The notes: a model not told the origin generated them from the sequence alone. A DNA stretch of 5,210 bases from Candidatus Kariarchaeota archaeon (GCA_016839545.1 JAEOUB010000497.1:1-5210); one strand, 5' to 3'; shown: positions 1-4,506, counted from the stretch's first letter. Made by a program: numbers and translations.

Positions 1-110
1 CTGACTACCTGTGCCTCAGGTGTTTTCTGATCAAAATAGATAATCATTGCTAGTCCCAAAATGGTACTGATAGCCACCACGGCAATTACCCGTTTTGCAG
101 CAGGATCCAT
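1..110 (-). CDS. N-terminal fragment of a membrane-anchored protein (partial at left edge)
   Basis: Only the first 36 codons are inside the window, reading leftward from the ATG at 110. The peptide starts MDPAAKRVIAVVAISTILGL and continues through about 18 mostly hydrophobic residues (roughly 8-25) into a polar stretch (DQKTPEAQ). This pattern suits a single N-terminal transmembrane anchor or uncleaved signal, with a short positive cytoplasmic end (K6, R7) and the rest of the protein outside. The start is supported by a TATA-like element (133-138, minus strand) centred about 25 bp upstream, so the transcript is probably leaderless. The gene is divergent from the PAS gene at 259. The function cannot be inferred from so little; secreted, pilin-like or membrane-bound proteins are all possible. 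Confidence 0.6.
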   Translation of the reverse strand, partial: MDPAAKRVIAVVAISTILGLAMIIYFDQKTPEAQVV

Positions 111-132
111 ACTCAGGGATGAATTAGAAATG

Positions 133-138
133 CTATAA
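133..138 (-). promoter_or_regulatory. TATA box of the left-edge membrane protein gene
   Basis: On the minus strand the sequence reads CCTTATAGC. Its centre is about 25 bp from the ATG at 110, which is the usual distance from an archaeal TATA box to the transcription start. Initiation at or next to the ATG is inferred. Confidence 0.45.
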
Positions 139-221
139 GGTTGGGTATTGAACCATCTGCCCCAGCACTCAGATCGCGCTCTTTCATTTCGTGTTATAGA
201 AATCGCGCAAATACTCGGGCA

Positions 222-252
222 CTAACATTTTATGTAAACTAGCTTTCGTTAG
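222..252 (+). promoter_or_regulatory. TATA box (228-238) of the PAS gene, flanked by CTAAC/GTTAG arms
   Basis: TTTTATGTAAA at 228-238 is a good archaeal TATA box centred about 26 bp upstream of the ATG at 259, so a leaderless transcript is likely. The box is bracketed by an inverted repeat, CTAAC at 222-226 and GTTAG at 248-252. These arms are short and widely spaced, so a role as an operator is only a suggestion. The rest of the 111-258 divergent gap shows no other gene. Confidence 0.5.
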
Positions 253-258
253 ATGTAG

Positions 259-1428
259 ATGGAGGTCTCAGAGTTTCACTCAGCACATGCTGTTGTAGAG
301 GCAAATTCTCAAGGTGAGATCACCTCTATCAACGATATTGCAGCTTCAATTTTTGGACCTCCATCTGCAGTACTCGGAAAATCTATCAACGAGCTTGGTC
401 TGTTTCTCAATACCACTCAACCCGAGCCTTATCCTCTGACATTTGACTATGTTATCAATTCCTACCATCCAGAATTGATGGTGTACCATGAAGAACCAAC
501 CAAGGTCTACCGTTTGATGTATGGGGTATTACACGCGGACTCGCCAGTCTTCACTATCTTTCTTATTCCCTCCAAGGATCTGCAAATTGACATTGCAGAG
601 GAGCAGTACAAGAATCTGATGGATGTAGCTCCTGTGGGTGTGATTATCATTCGTGACAGCATGATTCTGTATGTCAACCAGAAGATCCTGGAAATCTATG
701 GGTATCATGAGCCAGAAGAACTCAAAGGAAAGATGGTAGAGATCCTTCAGCCTGAGTCACGACGTGAAAACCTCAAGAGGCGTGGCACCCTCAGGGAGAC
801 CGGATCCGAACTCGTGCCTCAAACAGAGAGGTACAAGACCATAGGACTACGATCTGATGGCAAAATTATCGATATTGAGATAGATGTGACGCGTGTCATC
901 ATTCCTTCAGGACCTGCAACCATGGCATATATTCGGGATCTCACAACGGAGAATCGATTGCGATCCATGCTGGCACAGAACCTCTCATTCCCATTTGCAC
1001 TGGGTATGATGACAGATCTCGGTCCACAAATCACATACCGTGATTTTCTATCGTTTCCCTGCGATTTCGATGGTGATCTGGATACGTTCCTCCTCAATAC
1101 AATTGTTGGTACCATATCCAATATAGGCAGAGGAAGTACCTATAGTACTGGCATCTCTCAGCTGCCCTCCGGTATCTGTGAGAATGTTCAGATGATTGTC
1201 TTCTCCTTCAGACTTTCAGACCCTACCGCTGTGGATTCAAGACTGCTTGATGGATACTTCCAGTTCCTGTTTTTTGTGCCGCGTCCTGCATTGGAGTTCA
1301 ATCCCAATTTACTGGAAATGGAAGAGGTTTTTCAAAAACACGTTTCTCAACTTGATAGCTCCTCAGATCTGACCGATGAATTCATACAAGAACTGAAAAG
1401 AGAACTGATTTCATTCCTCGTTCGATAA
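259..1428 (+). CDS. PAS-PAS sensory protein with an uncharacterised, longin-like C-terminal domain
   Basis: The 389-residue protein has two PAS-type domains. The first (about 8-104) shows the typical GEITSINDIAASIFG segment. The second (about 116-228) is more canonical, with MDVAPVGVIIIRDSMILYVN, GYHEPEELKGK and a C-terminal IRDLTTENR. PAS domains bind small ligands or cofactors or mediate dimerisation. No transmembrane helix, histidine-kinase core, GGDEF or response-regulator domain follows, so it is not an ordinary two-component kinase. Residues about 245-389 form a separate domain (FALGMMTDLGPQITY, NVQMIVFSFRL, FQFLFFVPRP, then helices). Its predicted order of two strands, helix, three strands and helices resembles longin/roadblock folds; this is a by-eye inference. 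A stop codon at 256-258 lies directly before the ATG, and the TATA box at 228-238 supports this start. The ligand and partner are unknown, and the protein is probably cytoplasmic. Confidence 0.85.
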   Translation: MEVSEFHSAHAVVEANSQGEITSINDIAASIFGPPSAVLGKSINELGLFLNTTQPEPYPLTFDYVINSYHPELMVYHEEPTKVYRLMYGVLHADSPVFTIFLIPSKDLQIDIAEEQYKNLMDVAPVGVIIIRDSMILYVNQKILEIYGYHEPEELKGKMVEILQPESRRENLKRRGTLRETGSELVPQTERYKTIGLRSDGKIIDIEIDVTRVIIPSGPATMAYIRDLTTENRLRSMLAQNLSFPFALGMMTDLGPQITYRDFLSFPCDFDGDLDTFLLNTIVGTISNIGRGSTYSTGISQLPSGICENVQMIVFSFRLSDPTAVDSRLLDGYFQFLFFVPRPALEFNPNLLEMEEVFQKHVSQLDSSSDLTDEFIQELKRELISFLVR

Positions 1429-1457
1429 TACGAAATATTATACTACACTGTCTGCTA

Positions 1458-1492
1458 GTACAAATATTGGACACTATGTACAAATTTTGAAC
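1458..1492 (+). promoter_or_regulatory. Tandem operator-like dyads GTnCAAnnnTTGnAC, 20 bp apart
   Basis: Two 15-bp imperfect palindromes, GTACAAATATTGGAC (1458-1472) and GTACAAATTTTGAAC (1478-1492), share the form GTnCAAnnnTTGnAC. Their start-to-start distance is exactly 20 bp, about two helical turns, so bound dimers would lie on the same face of the DNA. The second dyad ends a few bases before the TATA box at 1501-1507, over the expected BRE position. This is the arrangement of a repressor or activator site for the small gene downstream. The regulator is unknown. Confidence 0.55.
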
Positions 1493-1496
1493 ACAG

Positions 1497-1507
1497 TATA
1501 TTATAAA
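1497..1507 (+). promoter_or_regulatory. TATA box of the small gene at 1552
   Basis: TATATTATAAA is a strong archaeal TATA box, with its core TTATAAA at 1501-1507. Transcription would begin near 1530. That excludes the ATG at 1513 as a start on this transcript and leaves a leader of about 22 nt before the ATG at 1552. Confidence 0.55.
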
Positions 1508-1542
1508 CCTGAATGAGAAATAATGTCGAGGTTCATACCTCT

Positions 1543-1547
1543 GGTGA
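1543..1547 (+). promoter_or_regulatory. Ribosome binding site GGTGA deciding the start at 1552
   Basis: GGTGA is complementary to the 3' end of archaeal 16S rRNA (UCACC) and lies 4 nt before the ATG at 1552. No comparable site precedes the ATG at 1513. Confidence 0.4.
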
Positions 1548-1551
1548 CAAC

Positions 1552-1767
1552 ATGGTAACCAATATTTCCTCTCAAACCTCCACAAAAACCAAAATATCCT
1601 TTAGCCTGTCTGGAGTGATAGCCTGGATCAAATCCAAGTTCCAGCCTGATATTCCTGAACCGGAGCCCTACTTCACTTCAAAAGCCTACGAAGCACACTT
1701 GATCCACAAGGCCGCTCGTGAGAATATTGAACGGATGAAGGATGCAGCATACTTCCCCCCCTACTAG
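1552..1767 (+). CDS. Small uncharacterised protein (71 aa)
   Basis: I do not recognise this protein. The frame is open from an upstream ATG at 1513 (84 aa), but the TATA box at 1497-1507 and the GGTGA site at 1543-1547 favour the ATG at 1552 (71 aa). Visible parts are a Ser/Thr-rich N-terminus (about 1-14), a hydrophobic segment with a basic end (ISFSLSGVIAWIKSKF, about 15-30), a Pro/Glu-rich linker (PDIPEPEP) and a charged helix (about 42-65), ending in YFPPY. The hydrophobic segment could be an amphipathic helix that sits on a membrane or a partner. Seven consecutive C residues (1755-1761) sit two codons before the stop. The gene has its own promoter with two dyads, so it is probably regulated separately from the PAS gene, and it is convergent with folD. 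Confidence 0.6.
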   Translation: MVTNISSQTSTKTKISFSLSGVIAWIKSKFQPDIPEPEPYFTSKAYEAHLIHKAARENIERMKDAAYFPPY

Positions 1768-1770
1768 GAC

Positions 1771-1797
1771 CTGGTGGACCAAGACCTCATTTTTTTT
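1771..1797 (+). terminator. T8 tract after the small gene
   Basis: A short self-complementary element (TGGTGGACCA) is followed after about 9 nt by eight consecutive T (1790-1797). Poly-T runs are sufficient for archaeal transcription termination, and this run lies 23 nt after the stop codon. The folD side of this 47-bp convergent gap shows no T-run in its own orientation. Confidence 0.55.
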
Positions 1798-1814
1798 AAA
1801 TCAAGGGCAGATCG

Positions 1815-2648
1815 TTATCTGTTTTGAATTCTCATCGCTTTCAAACAATTTTGAAGTAAGACGGCACGTGTCATAGGACCCACACCTCCTGGAACGGGCG
1901 TGATTTTAGAAGCCTTCAACTTGACCTGCTCAAAATCTACATCCCCCACAAGTTTGCCATCCACGCGGTTGATTCCCACATCTATGACCACAGCACCATC
2001 AGACACCATATCTGCAGTGACCATATTGGGTCTTCCTGCAGCAACTACTAGAATCTCAGCTCCTCTGCAGACCTGATCTAGATCCTTAGTGCGGCTGTGG
2101 CACAGGGTAACCGTGGCGTTTGCCTGTTCCAGCATACGTGCCACTGGTTTTCCTACCAGGTTAGATCTTCCAATTACCACTGCTCTCTTGCCAGAAGTGT
2201 CTACATCATATCTTCGGAGTAATTCCATTACTCCACTTGGTGTGCAGGGTCGCAATCCATCCTTCTTATTGTGAAGTCGACCCACATTAACATCATGAAG
2301 CCCATCAACATCCTTGTCGGGATTGATCAGATCGAGGGCCCGAGCCTCATCAAGATGATCAGGGATAGGTAGTTGGAGCAAGATACCATGGACGGTCTCA
2401 TCCCGGTTGAGTTGAGTAATAATTCGTTCCAGCTCCTCTTGGCTGGTGTTGGCAGGTTTGCGAATCACCGACCCCTCCATACCAATCTCGGTAGCATCAC
2501 GTTCCTTCATCCCGACATAAACTTTCGAGGCTGCATCATCTCCAACGAGAACGACTACCAGCTTGGGCTTGGTCTCCATTGCTGCGATTTCTTCTTTCAA
2601 CTCTTCTCTGATGCTGGCAGCAACAGCCTTTCCATCGATGAGTTCCAT
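1815..2648 (-). CDS. folD: Bifunctional methylenetetrahydrofolate dehydrogenase / methenyltetrahydrofolate cyclohydrolase
   Basis: FolD interconverts 5,10-methylene-THF, 5,10-methenyl-THF and 10-formyl-THF in the cytoplasm, using NAD(P)+. It supplies one-carbon units for purines and related pathways. The 277-residue protein is complete and close to the family's usual 280-300. Visible family motifs are YVGMK (44-48, with the catalytic Tyr and Lys), LLQLPIPDHL (90-99), PDKDVDGLHDVN (110-121, including the substrate-binding Asp of DVDG), PCTPSGV (134-140), the Rossmann nucleotide loop GRSNLVGKP (160-168), VIDVGINR (221-228) and the signature TPVPGGVGPMT (250-260). The ATG at 2648 begins the usual MELIDGKAVA sequence. 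A weak TATA-like element lies about 26 bp upstream, and a candidate structured RNA lies about 80-180 bp upstream on the same strand. Many archaea use methanopterin enzymes instead, so a bacterial-type FolD suggests THF-based C1 metabolism, probably by ancestral transfer. Confidence 0.97.
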   Translation of the reverse strand: MELIDGKAVAASIREELKEEIAAMETKPKLVVVLVGDDAASKVYVGMKERDATEIGMEGSVIRKPANTSQEELERIITQLNRDETVHGILLQLPIPDHLDEARALDLINPDKDVDGLHDVNVGRLHNKKDGLRPCTPSGVMELLRRYDVDTSGKRAVVIGRSNLVGKPVARMLEQANATVTLCHSRTKDLDQVCRGAEILVVAAGRPNMVTADMVSDGAVVIDVGINRVDGKLVGDVDFEQVKLKASKITPVPGGVGPMTRAVLLQNCLKAMRIQNR

Positions 2649-2667
2649 GTGCTACGGTTCCGGTATC

Positions 2668-2679
2668 GTATTGAATAGT
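2668..2679 (-). promoter_or_regulatory. Weak TATA-like element upstream of folD
   Basis: ACTATTCAATAC on the minus strand is centred about 26 bp before the folD ATG, the same distance as the other promoters here, but it matches the TATA consensus poorly. Readthrough from the upstream RNA promoter at about 2853 is an alternative source of folD transcript. Confidence 0.3.
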
Positions 2680-2725
2680 TTCCCATGCTGAACTAGGATA
2701 TTGCTGAGCCTGTATCAATATTGGG

Positions 2726-2825
2726 GAAAAAGAACGGCTGGTTTGAACTCGGTGTGATCATCCCCGTGAGGAGGGTCATGATGAGTGACCCGATCACCAG
2801 GTCTCACCCGCAACGCGGCCAGCCG
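2726..2825 (-). ncRNA. Candidate structured RNA (about 100 nt) upstream of folD
   Basis: This GC-rich island lies in an AT-rich gap. Read on the minus strand, its ends form a perfect 7-bp helix, CGGCTGG (2825-2819) with CCAGCCG (2741-2735), directly followed by a U-tract, TTCTTTTT (2734-2727). Inside are a hairpin CCGC-GTT-GCGG (2818-2808), a helix GTGATC/GATCAC (2797-2792 with 2759-2754) and, stacked within it, a 6-bp hairpin GGGTCA-CTCATCA-TGACCC (2791-2773). GTGAG (2807-2803) can pair with CTCAC (2770-2766) across that helix, making a pseudoknot. A TATA-like element about 27 bp before the first helix and the U-tract after the last fit a discrete minus-strand transcript. I do not recognise the family. 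It could be a free small RNA or a cis-regulatory leader of folD. This is structural inference by eye only. Confidence 0.4.
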
Positions 2826-2849
2826 TATGCTGCGCATTACTCTGTTTAC

Positions 2850-2857
2850 TATGTATC
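2850..2857 (-). promoter_or_regulatory. TATA-like element of the candidate RNA
   Basis: GATACATA on the minus strand is centred near 2853, about 27 bp before the first base of the closing helix at 2825. The match to the TATA consensus is moderate. Confidence 0.25.
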
Positions 2858-2911
2858 TTTGCAAATGGATGAGAATGGGTGCAAGGTCAAGACCTGGGAT
2901 TGACTATATTT

Positions 2912-2955
2912 GAAAAATTTCCATATTTATTGGAATAATGTTAGATAATATCTAA
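2912..2955 (-). terminator. Double hairpin with T5 tract after the 113-aa gene
   Basis: On the minus strand the stop codon of the 113-aa gene lies inside a perfect 6-bp inverted repeat, TTAGAT-ATT-ATCTAA (2955-2941). It is followed by a second hairpin, TTCCA-ATAAATA-TGGAA (2935-2919), and then ATTTTT (T5 at 2917-2913). A hairpin plus T-run just after a stop codon is terminator-like. It also separates this gene from the candidate RNA downstream. Confidence 0.5.
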
Positions 2956-3293
2956 TCATACATGTAGGAGGTGAGTGCCAGTTCAATCTCCTCTCGGCTG
3001 TAGCCCTGGTAGCTATGGCGGTCAGTCAGATCATGATAGGAAACCACCACTAGCATGCAATCTGTATAGGAGTACAGAAGTGCCTTGCTACCGAATTCGG
3101 TGGTTCGTTCATAGATCAGAGCCACGTCCAGACCCAAGTCAAGGTAGAACTCCACGTTCTCACCAGCTGGGGTAAGGGCAAACACAGTGTGTCCAATAGT
3201 ATTCAACTCTTTCAATCGATCAGAGGCCGAAAGAGCTTCTATTGCCTTCAGACCCTGATCAAGTAGTTCCATGTAGTGTGTATCTGAAAGCAT
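2952..3293 (-). CDS. Uncharacterised small protein (113 aa)
   Basis: I do not recognise this family. The protein begins with an acidic/amphipathic helix (about 5-30, DTHYMELLDQGLKAIEAL). A compact mixed alpha/beta part follows: alternating strand-like segments HTVFAL (35-40), VEFYLDLGLDVALIYER (47-63), KALLYSY (70-76) and CMLVVVSYHDL (79-89), then a final helix (about 99-110, REEIELALTSY). There is no signal peptide, transmembrane helix or metal-binding Cys cluster, so it is probably a soluble cytoplasmic domain. The ATG at 3293 is supported by a strong TATA box (3318-3326) about 28 bp upstream with no Shine-Dalgarno site between, consistent with a leaderless mRNA. The near-perfect palindrome upstream of the TATA box suggests regulated expression. 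Confidence 0.7.
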   Translation of the reverse strand: MLSDTHYMELLDQGLKAIEALSASDRLKELNTIGHTVFALTPAGENVEFYLDLGLDVALIYERTTEFGSKALLYSYTDCMLVVVSYHDLTDRHSYQGYSREEIELALTSYMYD

Positions 3294-3317
3294 GGTGATT
3301 CATAACGCGCTCAAGTA

Positions 3318-3326
3318 CATATAAAG
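3318..3326 (-). promoter_or_regulatory. TATA box of the 113-aa gene
   Basis: CTTTATATG on the minus strand is a strong archaeal TATA box centred about 28 bp before the ATG at 3293, which implies a leaderless or nearly leaderless mRNA. Confidence 0.6.
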
Positions 3327-3333
3327 GTGTGCG

Positions 3334-3353
3334 AATATGATTCGAATTATATT
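3334..3353 (-). promoter_or_regulatory. 20-bp near-perfect palindrome upstream of the TATA box
   Basis: AATATGATTCGAATTATATT is a palindrome with a single mismatched pair and the core ATTCGAAT. It lies just upstream of the TATA box at 3318-3326, so it is positioned as a regulator site for the 113-aa gene. Another TTCGAA core at 3363-3368 is 22 bp away, about two helical turns. Confidence 0.5.
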
Positions 3354-3357
3354 GCAC

Positions 3358-3381
3358 ATTATTTCGAAAATATCGAATAAT
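3358..3381 (-). terminator. AT-rich inverted repeat after the HEAT-like gene
   Basis: ATTATTTCGA (3358-3367) pairs with TCGAATAAT (3373-3381) with one bulged base across a 5-nt loop. It starts 8 bp after the stop of the HEAT-like gene, so on the minus strand it could form a 3' hairpin. No clear T-run follows. Because it contains TTCGAA like the neighbouring dyad, a second operator is an equally good reading. Confidence 0.3.
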
Positions 3382-3388
3382 TTTCAGT

Positions 3389-3709
3389 TCAGGCTAGTCG
3401 CGATCGTATCTGTTCCACTGCATCTGCGGCGGCGGCTCTTAGTTCAAGATTGGGATCAGTCTCAGATACTCGGGTCAAAACTCTCAGCTCCATAATATCC
3501 CTACCCCAGATTCCCAGCTTCCTTGCAGCCTGGATTCGTAATTCTTCCAATGGGTTACTGATGACATCCCTGACCAGGTCACTGACCAGGTGGTTTACCA
3601 ACTGATCAGCCAGCCGATTTTCCTGGTACCTGATCTGGTAAGTTGTCGATTGCTCGGTATAGCTGAGAAGCGTGTGTTCAAATGTCTGAGTGTAGGTCTG
3701 CGTAACCAT
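3389..3709 (-). CDS. Small HEAT-repeat-like protein (106 aa)
   Basis: The C-terminal half (about 55-103) looks like two HEAT-type helical hairpins: ELRIQAARKLGIWG, then VLTRVSETDPNLELRAAAAD and AVEQI. The pattern of Asp-Pro turn, Leu-Arg, Ala-Ala and a following Leu or Val is typical of HEAT/PBS-lyase-like repeats, which act as protein-protein scaffolds. The N-terminus (1-30) is rich in Thr, Tyr and Gln. It is followed by a helix with the duplicated tetrad LVSD-LVRD (41-48), encoded by a 12-bp-period DNA repeat (CTGACCAGGT at 3570-3579 and 3582-3591). There are no catalytic motifs or membrane segments. An in-frame TTG at 3715 would add two residues, but the ATG at 3709 is 27 bp from the TATA centre and is preferred. 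The partner and pathway are unknown. Confidence 0.65.
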   Translation of the reverse strand: MVTQTYTQTFEHTLLSYTEQSTTYQIRYQENRLADQLVNHLVSDLVRDVISNPLEELRIQAARKLGIWGRDIMELRVLTRVSETDPNLELRAAAADAVEQIRSRLA

Positions 3710-3732
3710 ACGCAAAAAGTAGGTGGAGCTAG

Positions 3733-3739
3733 TATATAA
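3733..3739 (-). promoter_or_regulatory. TATA box of the HEAT-like gene
   Basis: ATTATATACT on the minus strand, core TTATATA, is centred 27 bp before the ATG at 3709, consistent with a leaderless mRNA. Confidence 0.6.
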
Positions 3740-3741
3740 TG

Positions 3742-3760
3742 TTCAACGCAGTATGTTGAA
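3742..3760 (-). promoter_or_regulatory. Dyad TTCAAC-N7-GTTGAA upstream of the TATA box
   Basis: Perfect 6-bp arms separated by 7 bp lie directly upstream of the TATA box at 3733-3739, in the position where an archaeal activator or BRE-blocking repressor would bind. The bound protein is unknown. Confidence 0.4.
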
Positions 3761-3844
3761 AGTGTATAAGTGTACCTCAGCCGTTCATGGGTGATAATTT
3801 TGCTATGTTTTTAGAATTGCGTATAACTGGATTCAGACTGAACC

Positions 3845-4408
3845 TCAATCAATCAGCGATACTGGTTTGGCATGGTAATAGGTGGTTCCATCATGCCTGT
3901 TCTTTGTCAGGAGGCCTCGATGTACGAAGTTCTCAAGTACCTCGGTCAACTCCTGAGTATTGCGTTTATTCATTTTCTTGGCCAGTGTTTCAACTGAAAC
4001 ATGCTCTGCCACGCTCTCTTCCTGACAGGCGATATATGCCATGGCCACATCTAGCTCAAGACCATCAAGCTTTGACCGAGCTTCGAAAGAGAGCAGAGAT
4101 TTCACATTATTCTCAATCTCTGAGATGAATGACTCAAGTGCCTTGTTAATAAAACCCGGAATATCATAGATCCGGTAATTGAGCTTGACAAAATCAAAGT
4201 CCATGAGTTGTCTGATCTTTTGCCAGTACCCCTCTTCCAATTTGAATTCAGATGCTTTTGCTGCTTCCATCAGTGCAAACCGAATGACCTCACTGTCAAA
4301 TTTCAGCTTCCGCTCATCTTTGATCTCATTGAAAAATTGGAGATGTTCCCCATCTATTACTACCCGGAGTGATTTTTGTTCTTCAGCCAAAAGCGTCCCC
4401 TTTTGCAT
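3845..4408 (-). CDS. DNA-binding protein: ribbon-helix-helix-like N-terminus plus winged helix C-terminus
   Basis: The 187-residue protein shows two DNA-binding-type segments. Residues about 13-50 (SLRVVIDGEHLQFFNEIK, then KFDSEVIRFALMEAA) have one strand followed by two helices with the Ser-Glu-x-Ile-Arg pattern of ribbon-helix-helix proteins of the CopG/Arc type. Residues 70-98 (DFVKLNYRIYDIPGFINKAL) could be a second, degenerate copy. Residues about 118-182 (VSVETLAKKMN, then TEVLENFVHRGLLTKN and TTYYHA) look like a winged helix-turn-helix with a wing hairpin. An in-frame TTG at 4423 would lie inside the TATA box (4424-4431), so the ATG at 4408 is used. The gene is divergent from the ParA-like gene, which makes it a plausible adaptor or autorepressor for that system, as ParB, ParG or CopG-type partners are in known partition loci. 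No exact family is assigned. Confidence 0.7.
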   Translation of the reverse strand: MQKGTLLAEEQKSLRVVIDGEHLQFFNEIKDERKLKFDSEVIRFALMEAAKASEFKLEEGYWQKIRQLMDFDFVKLNYRIYDIPGFINKALESFISEIENNVKSLLSFEARSKLDGLELDVAMAYIACQEESVAEHVSVETLAKKMNKRNTQELTEVLENFVHRGLLTKNRHDGTTYYHAKPVSLID

Positions 4409-4423
4409 AGGTCTATGAAACAA

Positions 4424-4431
4424 ATTTATAA
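4424..4431 (-). promoter_or_regulatory. TATA box of the ribbon-helix-helix/winged-helix gene
   Basis: TTATAAAT on the minus strand is a strong TATA box. Its centre is about 20 bp from the ATG at 4408, shorter than the 25-28 bp seen at the other promoters here. Transcription therefore starts at, or very slightly inside, the annotated start. Confidence 0.5.
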
Positions 4432-4455
4432 CATTTCGTCAATACTCTAATTATC

Positions 4456-4491
4456 TGCCATGATTATGGCATAACCTAGGCCAAAATGGCA
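4456..4491. promoter_or_regulatory. Operator-like ATGGCA half-sites between the divergent regulator and ParA genes
   Basis: A 16-bp dyad, TGCCAT-GATT-ATGGCA (4456-4471), is followed by a second smaller dyad, GCCA-AAA-TGGC (4480-4490). The half-site ATGGCA recurs at 4466-4471 and 4486-4491, exactly 20 bp apart. The elements sit between a likely ParA TATA region (about 4447-4454, CTAATTAT) and its ribosome binding site. This is the natural location for autorepression by the neighbouring DNA-binding protein, or for a centromere-like site. Confidence 0.45.
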
Positions 4492-4494
4492 ACA

Positions 4495-4499
4495 GAGGT
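4495..4499 (+). promoter_or_regulatory. Ribosome binding site GAGGT deciding the ParA start
   Basis: GAGGT lies 7 nt before the ATG at 4507, an ideal spacing. The in-frame ATG at 4486 has no such site and would place seven extra residues before the conserved first strand. Confidence 0.5.
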
Positions 4500-4506
4500 A
4501 GGTAAA

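Noticed and set aside
186..203. ATTTC-N8-GAAAT inverted repeat in the first divergent gap.
   Set aside because: The arms are only 5 bp in AT-rich DNA and do not align with either TATA box, so chance is a sufficient explanation.
819..1121. A 100-aa open frame antisense to the PAS gene.
   Set aside because: It is Arg/Ser-rich with no motif and lies wholly inside a gene with clear PAS domains.
1382..1585. A 67-aa minus-strand frame across the PAS gene end and the dyad region.
   Set aside because: It overlaps the operator and promoter of the small gene, is rich in Cys, Tyr and Arg with no recognisable pattern, and lacks a promoter.
2089..2678. Plus-strand open frames of 61 and 101 aa antisense to folD.
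   Set aside because: They are shadows of the well-conserved folD frame, with no promoter or domain support.
2760..2800. Box C-like ATGATGA (2778-2784, plus strand) suggesting a C/D guide RNA.
   Set aside because: No CTGA box D lies within the expected distance downstream, and the motif is simply the loop and stem of the 2773-2791 hairpin.
2735..2825. Possible tRNA on the minus strand: 7-bp end helix, a CTCATCA hairpin loop that could carry CAU, and a GTTCAAACC box.
   Set aside because: No T-stem can form around GTTCAAA, the D-arm does not pair, the distances between elements are wrong, and the base after the would-be anticodon is C rather than a purine.
2781..2903. A 40-aa plus-strand reading frame with an AGGAGG site 6 nt before its ATG (longer version from a TTG at 2721).
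   Set aside because: The AGGAGG and the first third of the frame fall inside helices of the candidate structured RNA, which explains the base pattern. The peptide has no recognisable domain, and the plus strand has no clear TATA box at the right distance. It is not excluded as a small protein, but it is weaker than the RNA reading.
3787..4128. A 113-aa open frame on the plus strand.
   Set aside because: It is almost entirely antisense to the DNA-binding gene, has no domain features and shows unlikely composition (many Trp, His, Cys and Arg), so it is a shadow of the real frame.
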